This document shows, piece by piece, positions 17,883-25,776 of a stretch of DNA of 64,000 nucleotides. The position numbers and the translations under genes are program-made. Position 1 is the stretch's first letter, and every line of letters starts with the position of its first letter. Source of the DNA: CAWCAW01 sp963714125. Its GTDB lineage: Bacteria; Actinomycetota; Acidimicrobiia; Acidimicrobiales; UBA8190. The stretch is from positions 2,542,001 through 2,606,000 of the forward strand of contig OY970234.1 of NCBI GenBank assembly GCA_963714125.1. Direction: 5' to 3'. The notes beneath the pieces are model-generated. The model saw only the letters and a list, made by a program, of their open reading frames with translations, was not told the DNA's origin and searched no databases.

Positions 17883-17937
17883 ATCTCCCTGACCACAGTT
17901 GGCCTTCGTCTTCGCGCTGTGAGCTCCAAGCAGCAGG

Positions 17938-18493
17938 TCAGCGTTGATGGACCGACACCGCGTAGGTGCCTGGGGCGACGAACGGCTGGCCGCCCCATGT
18001 GGCCCAACGGCGCCGCAACGTCAGCCCCGCTGCCAGGCAGGCGCCGTCATACTCCTCAAGCGTGTAGCGGTGATCGAGTTGAAACCCGGCCACCAAGACA
18101 CCGGTCGAGGCAACATGGGCGGCGCAGGATTCGACAAGCGCCATGCGCTCGGACTCGGCGCAGAACAGAGGAACGTTGCCGGCCATCACCACCACATCGA
18201 AGTGGCGCCCCAGGTCCAGCGCTGACACGTTGCCCTCCAACCACACCTGGTTAGGCGCTCGCCGCTTCGCCTCGGCAATCATCGACGCGCTCGATGTCCA
18301 CCCCAACAACGTCGACTCCGTGTCGGGCCAGTTCGACGGCCACCCGTCCCGTTCCGCAACCCGCATCGAGGACCGACGCGGGGGCAAACGAAAGCACCAA
18401 TGACGCCTCGCCGTGGACATCGACCCCCTGAGCAGCCAGCCCGTCAAACTTGGCCTGATAGGCCTCGCCGTCGAAATCCGCCACAGGGTCCAT
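17938..18493 (-). pseudogene. Class I SAM-dependent methyltransferase, split by a single-base frameshift
   Basis: The N-terminal part from the ATG at 18493 (MDPVADFDGEAYQAKFDGLA) carries motif I (VLDAGCGTGRVAVELA) and reaches GVDVVGVDIE. The rest (ASMIAEAKRRAPNQVWLEGN, then FDVVVMAGNVPLFCA, ending TYAVSVHQR) lies in the neighbouring minus frame. The two parts meet at 18281-18292; dropping one base from the CGCGC run at 18286-18290 gives GVDIEASMIAEAK, exactly what a methyltransferase should have. The joined protein would be about 184 residues. It is therefore either a recent pseudogene or a sequence error. Substrate unknown. Confidence 0.75.
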
Positions 18494-18502
18494 GCAATCG
18501 GA

Positions 18503-18712
18503 TCACTCTTTGCCTGCAGGGGCTGAAGGAGTCGAGCCGCCGCCTCGGCGGTCGTCGCCCAACCAGTAGGCCACGCCAAGCAGGGTAAGCAACACAGCCG
18601 GCACCAAGGCCCACAAAGCAATGAAGCTCACCGCGATGTAGAGCACAGCGATCCCCGCGATCAAGAGGAAACCGACCCAATCCGAGGCCTCTCGTATTCG
18701 CGCTGGCGCCAC
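18503..18712 (-). CDS. Small two-helix membrane protein
   Basis: 69 residues with two hydrophobic helices (WVGFLLIAGIAVLYIAVSFI and LWALVPAVLLTLLGVAYWLG) and a polar Gly/Ser-rich tail ending PAGKE. I do not recognise the family. It lies 9 nt upstream of the broken methyltransferase on the same strand, so the two were probably one operon. Confidence 0.6.
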   Translation of the reverse strand: MAPARIREASDWVGFLLIAGIAVLYIAVSFIALWALVPAVLLTLLGVAYWLGDDRRGGGSTPSAPAGKE

Positions 18713-18825
18713 GCCGCAGCAGTGTAGGGCCTGCTTTTGTCAGGAAACAGGGGCAATACGCTCAGCAATTTCCCAGGAACTTTCGTGCGACTGGCAACAC
18801 GACGCCAGGATCGCCGCCGACGCGT

Positions 18826-20034
18826 TTAACGACCGAGGAACCAGGACGCCACACGCTGAGTGAAGCGCGCGCTCATGTCTTTGAGCTCACGGCTTCCCGC
18901 CGAACCGAGCCGGACCACGTTGACGAGAGCCAGGCGCGGCGCGTCGACGAGGACGAAGAGCACCAAACCCATCGCGATCAGCAATGCCCCCAGAATGCTG
19001 AGAACTCCGATGCCCGGGCCCGTGCCCGTAAAGGCCAAGCTGCCCGATGACGCCGCAACCACCGGAGGAGTGGTGGTAGGCGAGGTAGTCGCCGAGGTAC
19101 CCGTAGCTGCGGTGGTCGTGGTGGCGGACGTCGCTGCCGTTGTCGTTGTCGTCGGGGATGTCGTCGTCGTTGACGAAGGCGCTGTCGTTGTCGTGGTGGT
19201 CGACGCCGTGGTTGTCGTCGTTGGTGCCACCGTCGTCGTCGTGGTGGGTGCCACCGTCGTCGTTGTGGTCGTTGTAGGCGTCGACGTTGTCGTCGTCGTC
19301 GAGGTGGGCGTGGTGGTCGTCGTCGAGGTGGGCGTGGTGGTCGTCGTCGTGGTGGACGTAGTCGTGGTGCTTGTCGGCGCAGTTGTTGTCGTCGTCGCCG
19401 CGCCCGTCGTCGTGGTGGTCGTTCCTTCGCCCACAAACGTGATGTTCCCTGCGGCCGAGTCCCCCGCTTGGTCGCCGTAGGTCAGGGAACAGGTGACGCC
19501 GGCGGCCTGTTGGGCGGCAGTCGGTGGGCAGGGGAAGAGAGCGGCATCGGTAGCCGGGCTGTTGCCGGCGCTGTCGGTGGCCGGACACTCCGTAATGGCG
19601 TCAGTCTTCTGCCCGCACGGTGGTCCGACCGGCCCCTGGATGATGGTGAATTTCGCCGAAATCGCGCCCGCACTCGTTGTGGAAACCAGAAGCGAATAGG
19701 AGATGGCGCTACACGCCACGGGCACTGCCGAACTCACCGGTGCCGGAAGCATCACGGTTGGGATGTTGGCGGCGTTGCTGCACTCGAGAATGTTGCCGAT
19801 CGAGCTGGGGGTAAAGCCCGTGCCGGTGACCGACACAGATTGACCGCTCGTCAAACCCGTGCTCGGAGTAATGGTCAAGGTGGCGGCCGCGTAGGCAGTG
19901 AGAGACAAGCCGAGAATGGCAGACCCCAAAACAACCAACATCGAAGCCGCCACCGCAATACGTTTCGTCCAGGCATTGCGTCGGGCGGGAAGAGTTCCGG
20001 AGATCGGTCGGCGATGGGAACTCGTCATCGGCAT
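18826..20034 (-). CDS. Secreted neocarzinostatin-like domain protein with Thr-rich stalk and LAFTG sorting-type signal
   Basis: About 402 residues. A basic leader and hydrophobic segment (IAVAASMLVVLGSAILGLSL) form a signal peptide. A beta-sandwich domain of about 150 residues follows, starting LTITPSTGLTSGQSVSVTGT, with cysteines, resembling the actinobacterial neocarzinostatin-type domain. About 120 residues of Thr/Pro/Ser stalk come next, then SLAFTGTGPG, a membrane helix (IGVLSILGALLIAMGLVLFVL) and a basic tail. LAFTG matches the LAXTG signal of class E sortases, so the protein is probably wall-linked. The tail after the helix is longer than usual (about 40 residues). The start chosen is ATG 20034 with taggac upstream. 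Confidence 0.78.
   Translation of the reverse strand: MPMTSSHRRPISGTLPARRNAWTKRIAVAASMLVVLGSAILGLSLTAYAAATLTITPSTGLTSGQSVSVTGTGFTPSSIGNILECSNAANIPTVMLPAPVSSAVPVACSAISYSLLVSTTSAGAISAKFTIIQGPVGPPCGQKTDAITECPATDSAGNSPATDAALFPCPPTAAQQAAGVTCSLTYGDQAGDSAAGNITFVGEGTTTTTTGAATTTTTAPTSTTTTSTTTTTTTPTSTTTTTPTSTTTTTSTPTTTTTTTVAPTTTTTVAPTTTTTASTTTTTTAPSSTTTTSPTTTTTAATSATTTTAATGTSATTSPTTTPPVVAASSGSLAFTGTGPGIGVLSILGALLIAMGLVLFVLVDAPRLALVNVVRLGSAGSRELKDMSARFTQRVASWFLGR
19100..19430 (-). repeat. Low-complexity Thr-codon tract with a perfect 24-bp tandem repeat
   Basis: The Thr-rich stalk is coded by near-continuous ACC/ACG/ACA codons, seen on the plus strand as GTC/GTG/GGT runs. Within it 19297-19320 is repeated exactly at 19321-19344 (unit cgtcgaggtgggcgtggtgg plus tcgt). 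Such tracts vary in length by slippage and produce long spurious Val- or His/Asp-rich frames on other frames. Confidence 0.8.
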
Positions 20035-20208
20035 CACATTAGTCCTACGCCATTGAAATTTCGATAGTCCTGACATGGATGCAACCACGGCGCCATGGTG
20101 AACTCATGCAACGATGCGCGCGTGTTCCCGCTCTCCCCTATTTTGATGACACGGGGCTCTGGTTGCATGGCTTCCCAATCGGGCAACGCCAAGACCGAAC
20201 CGGACGCG

Positions 20209-22980
20209 TTACAGCGTCGTCGGGACCGCTCCGACGATGTCGGCGATGCCGATGCCGAGACCCGGAAGGGATCCGACAAAGGGCGCATCCCCAAAGGCGA
20301 AGATCCCGCCATCGGACCCGATGAGCCAGTAGCCATCACCATCGGCCGTCGGCACCAGCCCGATAATCGGATGAGTCGGCGTCACACCCAGAAGCGGCAA
20401 CGACCGGTACCCCCCGGCGTCGCCGAAGGGGTAGACGCCTCCGGCCTGAGTCACGATCCAATACCCCGCCCCGTCATGGGTGGGGGCGATGCCCGCCACG
20501 GGCGAAGGCGGATCGACGGCCGATCCGTAATTGGTGGCGTTGCCGAACGCATACACCGTGCCGTCGGCGGCGACCACCCAGTACCCCTGATCCGACGAGT
20601 CAGGAGCGATGCCGATGATGTCATCGACATGGATCCCCTCACCGGGCAGGGACCCCAGATAAGACGCATCCCCAAAGGCGAACACTCCGCCGTCTTTGCC
20701 AACGAGGAAGTACCCACCGTCGTCGCTGGTGGGGACGATGCCCTGGACGTCGTCGACCGAGACCCGGAGTCCCGGCAGCGATCCTTCATAGGGTGCGTCA
20801 CCGAAGGCGAATACGCCCCCGTCGCGCCCTACGACGAAGTAACCCCGCTCGTCAGGAGACGGCACCATGCCGGTGATGTCATGCACGTGCACGCCCAACG
20901 CCGGGAGCGAACCGTAGAAGCCCGATCCTTGGCCGGTCGGGAAGACGAAGACACCGCCGTCGTCACCGACGAGGTCGTAACCCGATCCCGACGCTGACGA
21001 CACCACCGGCGGCGCCGGGTAGCTGAACGACGACGTGGTGATGCCGTCGCCCACGATGCTGGTGGCACTCACATCGACGGTGCCACTGCCCGCCGGAACA
21101 ACCACCGTGGCTGACGTGGCTGTGGCATTGACGACTTGAGCGGTGGTGCCGCCAAAGAAGATGGAGGCGGTCTCCAACCCGAGTCCATAGACGGTGATGT
21201 CGCTCCCCGGCGCCGCCTCGGACGACGAGAGGCTCGACACCTCGGGACACGACCAACCCGCCGCCAGAGGCGAGCCGATGCCAGAGACGGCGTCATACCC
21301 GGGTGTGGCCGGATACAGCTCGTCGTCATAGGTCCCCGTGAAATCGTTGTCGCCGACGGTGATATCGGTGAACGCCGACCCGTAGGTCCCGTCCCGATAG
21401 AGCCCATACAGTGCGGGGGCGAGATCTCCCTGGCGCGTGGTGACACATCCGCCGGCCACGTCGGCCACCAAACCCGCCACCAGAGGCGCCGCCAAGCTGG
21501 TGCCGATGAAGGCACCCCACTCGTCGTTGGTGAAGAAGACTTCTCCGACCCCGGCATTGGCCGAAATGTCAGGGACGTTGCGGCAACTGGTCGCACAGGC
21601 ATTGTCCCCGTTGGGCCATTCCCAATCGGCGGGCTGCCACGACGGCAACGACATGTAGCGCGACACCCCTCCTCCACCCGCACCTACTTGACTCGTGTTC
21701 CACGCCGTTTCGGAGTACGACAGGTCGGTACCGCCGACGTCGGTGACCCACGGATCCGATCCAGGAAAGTCAACCTCGAGGTTCGTGCTCGAGTTCTGGG
21801 GATCGCAATCCTCCGATCCCGCATCGCCGGCCGCCGCCAAGATGGTTTGTCCCTGGCTGGCGGCTTGTTCGAAAAGGGTGTCATCGGCTGCCATGGCACC
21901 GCCTTGCACGGCCAGCGGTTCACACAGGCCCCAGCTCGTCGACACGACGCTGGCGGTGTCGGCATTGATAATGGTCCACCACGTGTCGTACTGCCCTTGC
22001 CCGGTGTCGGGCCCTTCGTAGGACATGATGGACGTACCGGGCGCTTGCGTAGCCACCTGTTCAATGTCTGAATCCGCTTCGGACGTGCCCCCGGCACTGG
22101 GGGTACCGCCACCATCGACAAAGGTGGTACCTACGGCGTTGCTCAGACCAAAGCACTGCTCGTAGGTATCGACGTCGATGGTGGTATGCGGAGCCAGCTC
22201 GAACATGGCCACCGTCTGCCCTTCACCTGTCTCCCCCTCGCCCGTCAGGGTACCGACGTCATAGGCTGAGCCGACCTCATCGGGCGTGTAGGAAAGATCG
22301 AGACCGGCCGTATCTTCAGCTGGCGCGCACGGGGTTAAGCCCTCCTCGTGGGGCAACGCGGCCGGGGTCGATGTCGACGTGGCGGCGCTGAGGTGGGGGG
22401 GGATGAGGGGCAGGTCATCGAGCCCGAGGATGCCCACCACGTCACCGGATAGCGCGCTGGGGATGAGGGGTGCGTCATCGGCACGATAGGCACGCTGGCC
22501 GCCGCTGAGTTGGTAGTTGTCGAGAGACAACCCGAAGGCCGACTCCACGGTGTTGGCCGCCCCCGACACGCGCACGGAGAAGCCCGATGAGTAGGTCGCC
22601 GTCAGACCGACGCCAGCCAGCCACGCCTGTACTTGGGAGACGGTTCCCGGGGCGGGATCGAAAGCGCGCCCGAACTCGGCCGGCGTCAACCACCGGTGGT
22701 ACTGCCGCGAACCCACCGTGTACTGGGCATGGAGAAGTGATGTCAGCTGCTGCGGATGTGACGGCGGTAGGACCACGTCGAATTCGATCTGTCGGGACCG
22801 AGCCAGGGGTCCGATCAACGTCACCCCGTGCGGCGTCAGAGTGGGATCCAGTCGGCTCAATCGGCTCATGGCGGGCGCGGCGGTGGCCGGCCCACTGAGC
22901 ACGACGACGGCGATCACGCCCCCAACGAGCAGCGCACCGGCCGCGCGCGTCGCTTTCGCCCATGTTCCGCTCGTTGCCAT
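20209..22980 (-). CDS. Secreted S53 peptidase (sedolisin/pro-kumamolisin type) with six-repeat C-terminal domain
   Basis: About 923 residues. A signal peptide (GALLVGGVIAVVVLSGPATA) is followed by a pro-kumamolisin activation domain (FDVVLPPSHPQQLTSLLHAQ, then QYHRWLTPAEFGRAF). The S53 catalytic domain carries the Glu/Asp pair in EADSDIEQVATQAPG, the oxyanion region in ILAAAGDAGSEDC and the nucleophile in FIGTSLAAPLVAGLVADV, with calcium-site-like ITVGDNDFTG. An IPT/Ig-like domain (about 590-670) leads to six repeats of about 43 residues (GYFVVGRDGGVFAFGDAPY type). Sedolisins are acid-active serine-carboxyl peptidases, so an acidic habitat is plausible. The ATG at 22980 is the likely start; TTG/GTG codons at 22992 and 22989 are alternatives. 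The thr-rich protein gene lies 174 nt downstream. Confidence 0.9.
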   Translation of the reverse strand: MATSGTWAKATRAAGALLVGGVIAVVVLSGPATAAPAMSRLSRLDPTLTPHGVTLIGPLARSRQIEFDVVLPPSHPQQLTSLLHAQYTVGSRQYHRWLTPAEFGRAFDPAPGTVSQVQAWLAGVGLTATYSSGFSVRVSGAANTVESAFGLSLDNYQLSGGQRAYRADDAPLIPSALSGDVVGILGLDDLPLIPPHLSAATSTSTPAALPHEEGLTPCAPAEDTAGLDLSYTPDEVGSAYDVGTLTGEGETGEGQTVAMFELAPHTTIDVDTYEQCFGLSNAVGTTFVDGGGTPSAGGTSEADSDIEQVATQAPGTSIMSYEGPDTGQGQYDTWWTIINADTASVVSTSWGLCEPLAVQGGAMAADDTLFEQAASQGQTILAAAGDAGSEDCDPQNSSTNLEVDFPGSDPWVTDVGGTDLSYSETAWNTSQVGAGGGGVSRYMSLPSWQPADWEWPNGDNACATSCRNVPDISANAGVGEVFFTNDEWGAFIGTSLAAPLVAGLVADVAGGCVTTRQGDLAPALYGLYRDGTYGSAFTDITVGDNDFTGTYDDELYPATPGYDAVSGIGSPLAAGWSCPEVSSLSSSEAAPGSDITVYGLGLETASIFFGGTTAQVVNATATSATVVVPAGSGTVDVSATSIVGDGITTSSFSYPAPPVVSSASGSGYDLVGDDGGVFVFPTGQGSGFYGSLPALGVHVHDITGMVPSPDERGYFVVGRDGGVFAFGDAPYEGSLPGLRVSVDDVQGIVPTSDDGGYFLVGKDGGVFAFGDASYLGSLPGEGIHVDDIIGIAPDSSDQGYWVVAADGTVYAFGNATNYGSAVDPPSPVAGIAPTHDGAGYWIVTQAGGVYPFGDAGGYRSLPLLGVTPTHPIIGLVPTADGDGYWLIGSDGGIFAFGDAPFVGSLPGLGIGIADIVGAVPTTL
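20212..20985 (-). repeat. Six tandem GYxxVGxDGGVFxFGDA protein repeats at the peptidase C-terminus
   Basis: Six units of about 43 residues, each built as GY-[FW]-[VIL]-V-G-x-D-GGV-[FY]-x-F-G-D-A followed by YxGSLP and a VxDIxGIxP stretch. Unit starts read GYDLVGDDGG, GYFVVGRDGG, GYFLVGKDGG, GYWVVAADGT, GYWIVTQAGG and GYWLIGSDGG. Four short strands per unit and six units suggest a six-bladed beta-propeller (inference). The same repeat, again six units, ends the unrelated protein at 41955-43829. Confidence 0.8.
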
Positions 22981-23167
22981 CGGTCCCACCAACTCCCTAT
23001 GACCTCAATGCGCAGGGGGCGAGCTTCGCACCTGCGCCACGCCGGAGGTCGTCGTCCCACCACGGGAAGAGCGCCCCGATTCTGTCACCACCTCTTGCAT
23101 GCTGTCGATCGCCCCTCCGGCATCCCTGGTTGTTTCCGTCGATCAGCACGCATGCGAGGCTCTGGTC

Positions 23168-24151
23168 GTGCCTGGAACCAAGACCTCTCGCCCCCGTACC
23201 AGCCCCGTCGAGCACGGCATGCTCGACGTCGGCGATGCCAATGCCATCTACTGGGAAACGTGGGGCAATCCAGGTGGAAAGCCGGTGATCGTCCTGCACG
23301 GCGGACCAGGGTCGGGGTGTTCGTCAAGCCTCCGCCACCTCTTCGACTTGGATGTCTTTCGGGTCGTGCTCTTCGACCAGCGAGGCTGTGGCCGCAGCAC
23401 ACCGAACGCCAGCGACATGTCCACCGATCTCGCCGTGAACACCACCGAATACCTATTGGCCGACATCGATGCTCTGCGCCGTCGCCTCGGAGTGCATCGA
23501 TGGCTTGTCTTCGGCATGTCGTGGGGTTCGACGCTCGGTCTCGCCTATGCCGAGCGCCATCCCGGTCGGGTCACCGAGATCATCCTCGCCGGGGTGACCA
23601 CGACCACACGCGCCGAGATCGAGTGGCTCTATCGCGGTGTATCTCGGCTCTTTCCTGAGCAGTGGGACCGGTTTCTGGCCGGTATACCCGAAACAGAACG
23701 CGACGGAGATGTGATCGAGGCCTACCATCGGCTGCTGAACGATCCCGACCCCCAGGTGCGTGCCGACGCCGCCGAGAACTGGTCAGAATGGGAGTGGGCG
23801 ACCGCATCTCTCGACCCGGCCGCGAAGCCCGACGCCCGGTGGTCTGACCCCATCTTTCGGTTGGCTCGGGCCCGCATCGTCACCCATTACTTCACCCACA
23901 ACGCCTGGCTCGACGAAGGAGTCCTCCTTCGAGAAGCCGGCGCCTTGGCCGCCATACCTGGAGTGATGGTCCACGGCAGGCTCGATCTCGGCAGCCCGCT
24001 CATCACGGCATGGGAGCTCCACCGCGCCTGGCCGACCGGCGAACTGGTTGTGGTGCCCGGGGCCGGCCATGGCCTGTCGGAGCCAGGGATGGCCGAAGCC
24101 GTCATGGCTGCGGCTCAGCGTTTTGGATCTCCCAGCGGCGGGGGCCGGTAG
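23168..24151 (+). CDS. pip: Proline iminopeptidase (prolyl aminopeptidase), S33 family
   Basis: About 327 residues with an alpha/beta-hydrolase fold. Motifs: GMLDVGDANAIYWETWGN (family N-terminus), VLHGGPGSGCSSSLRHLFD (oxyanion region), LFDQRGCGRSTP, the nucleophile elbow GMSWGSTLGLAYAERHP (Ser), the acid in HGRLDLGSPL and the His in PGAGHGLSEPG. It removes N-terminal proline from peptides in the cytoplasm; substrate-recognition segment WSEWEWATASL is also typical. A GTG at 23168 preceded by gagg gives the usual family N-terminus; an ATG at 23099 would add 23 residues. Its 3' end overlaps the convergent amidase gene by 37 nt. Regions 22981-23167 hold the divergent promoters. Confidence 0.92.
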   Translation: MPGTKTSRPRTSPVEHGMLDVGDANAIYWETWGNPGGKPVIVLHGGPGSGCSSSLRHLFDLDVFRVVLFDQRGCGRSTPNASDMSTDLAVNTTEYLLADIDALRRRLGVHRWLVFGMSWGSTLGLAYAERHPGRVTEIILAGVTTTTRAEIEWLYRGVSRLFPEQWDRFLAGIPETERDGDVIEAYHRLLNDPDPQVRADAAENWSEWEWATASLDPAAKPDARWSDPIFRLARARIVTHYFTHNAWLDEGVLLREAGALAAIPGVMVHGRLDLGSPLITAWELHRAWPTGELVVVPGAGHGLSEPGMAEAVMAAAQRFGSPSGGGR

Positions 24152-25566
24152 CCGCCGCAAAGACTCTCCAACTGCGTCGCCAATCGCAGCGTGCTGCGGT
24201 CACCAAGAAACGGGCCGACGATTTGCATGCCCACCGGGAGTCCCGTCGATGTCCATCCCACGGGCACCACGGTGGACGGCAGGTAAGCAACCCCGATCAG
24301 CCCCGGCCAAAGGATCAATTCGGTTTCCGGCCGCGTCGTGCCATTGACTGTCATGGTCCGGCTCATGAGGTCGGCCTCCGACACCGGTTGGGCCGCCACC
24401 GGCCCGACCGGGCACAACAAGGCGTCGAAGCGTGTGAACCACGACGCCCACTGGCGCCGGAGACGTTCCCTGCGCTCGTCCATCAGGATCCAGTCGCGGT
24501 GGCGCATGATGGTGGCGCGACCCAACTCGAGCAACGGGTCCTCATCGGGCTCGACGGGAATCGACTCCAACGAACGGGCGGCAGCAAAAACATCGTCGGC
24601 GAGGCCGGGCGACGTGGCGGAGGCGATCAGGCCCCGAAACACCCGCATCGACTCCTCGAAGTCCACGGGGCGGGCCACCGTGTCGATCTCCACACCGTCG
24701 GCTTCGAGCTGTTCGACGGCACCCTCCAAGATGGAGAGCACTTCGGCGTCGACACGACACCCAGGGTCATCGAGCCAGACCCCAACTCTCTTCGGCGTGC
24801 GGGCCGGAGGCAGATCCAGACGCCACGCGTCGGACCGGGCCCCGTGGTCGCCCAGGAGCACGTCGAGCACGAGCTCGAGGTCGGCGACGGAACGGGCGAG
24901 TGGCCCGAGCACATTGATGTCCGCCTCGGTCAGGCCTCCACCGACATGGTCCAAATACCCGCGCGACGGCACGATCCCGAAGCTCGGCTTGTGCCCGCAT
25001 ACCCCGGTGACGTGGGCGGGCATACGAATGGAGCCGCCGATGTCGGTACCGATCTCAAAAGGCGTGAAGCCACATGCCACCGACACCGCCGGCCCTCCCG
25101 ACGAGCCGCCGGGGGATCGTGTCAGGTCCCAGGGGTTGCGAGTAACACCGAACAGCTCGTTATGGGTCTGGCTGTCTCCCGACCACTTGGGCACGTTGGT
25201 CTTGGCGAAGACGATGGCCCCGGCTTCCTTGACGCGCCCTACCGCGGGAGCATCGTGCGCTGGGATGTGGTCACGCAGCTCCGTGGCTCCCCCCGTTGAA
25301 CGCATGCCGGCCGTCTCCAGCGCGTCTTTGATGGTGATAGGCAGTCCGTGCAGTGGACCAAGCGCGTCGCCACGCATCACGGCGTCGTCGGCGGCCCGAG
25401 CGCCTCGGCGGGCACCCTCGGCGTCCACCGTCACCACCGCGTTCAGATCGGTGTCGTAGCGTTGGATGCGGGCCAGCTCGATCTCGAGGAGTTCGGTGCT
25501 ACTGACGGATTTACTTCGAATGGCGCGGGCCAGCTCTCCGGCTGACTGCTGCCAAAGCTCGCTCAT
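24115..25566 (-). CDS. Amidase (amidase-signature family)
   Basis: 483 residues with the Ser-cisSer-Lys triad visible: Lys in LPITIKDALETAGM, the glycine-serine-rich motif SPGGSSGGPAVSVACG and the catalytic Ser region IGTDIGGSIRMPA. It begins MSELWQQSAGELARAIRSKS with the usual helical opening. It hydrolyses carboxamides (possibly aryl or aliphatic amides); GatA is unlikely because gatB and gatC are absent and the C-terminal part differs. The ATG at 25566 has a ggggag site 7 nt upstream; the frame to 25728 is not used. It converges with the proline iminopeptidase gene with overlapping 3' ends. Confidence 0.92.
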   Translation of the reverse strand: MSELWQQSAGELARAIRSKSVSSTELLEIELARIQRYDTDLNAVVTVDAEGARRGARAADDAVMRGDALGPLHGLPITIKDALETAGMRSTGGATELRDHIPAHDAPAVGRVKEAGAIVFAKTNVPKWSGDSQTHNELFGVTRNPWDLTRSPGGSSGGPAVSVACGFTPFEIGTDIGGSIRMPAHVTGVCGHKPSFGIVPSRGYLDHVGGGLTEADINVLGPLARSVADLELVLDVLLGDHGARSDAWRLDLPPARTPKRVGVWLDDPGCRVDAEVLSILEGAVEQLEADGVEIDTVARPVDFEESMRVFRGLIASATSPGLADDVFAAARSLESIPVEPDEDPLLELGRATIMRHRDWILMDERRERLRRQWASWFTRFDALLCPVGPVAAQPVSEADLMSRTMTVNGTTRPETELILWPGLIGVAYLPSTVVPVGWTSTGLPVGMQIVGPFLGDRSTLRLATQLESLCGGYRPPPLGDPKR

Positions 25567-25776
25567 AGCGCACTCCCCTATCGACGGCGGCCTGTCATTC
25601 CCACGGCACCGGGTACGCCGCATGGTAGCGACGCCGCGCAGACGAAAGAGCAGCTCACCGCCTCGGCCCACGCTCAACGGTATGGCCCACCCACCGTCGA
25701 CCCCAGAGGCAGGCACCCCCAAGGCCATGAGGTGCGCACCCTTGACCCCCTGGCCGTCCTAGGGCCAAATGGACGG

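Noticed and set aside
18860..19480. Long Val-rich open frame on the plus strand
   Set aside because: It is the complement of the Thr-rich stalk codons; no domain, no ribosome site, composition fully explained by the real minus-strand gene.
24010..25299. 429-residue plus-strand open frame
   Set aside because: Antiparallel shadow of the amidase gene, which has its intact Lys-Ser-Ser signature.
24115..25566. Amidase as GatA of the Asp/Glu-tRNA amidotransferase
   Set aside because: No gatB or gatC nearby and the C-terminal half lacks the GatA-like ending; a general amidase is more likely.
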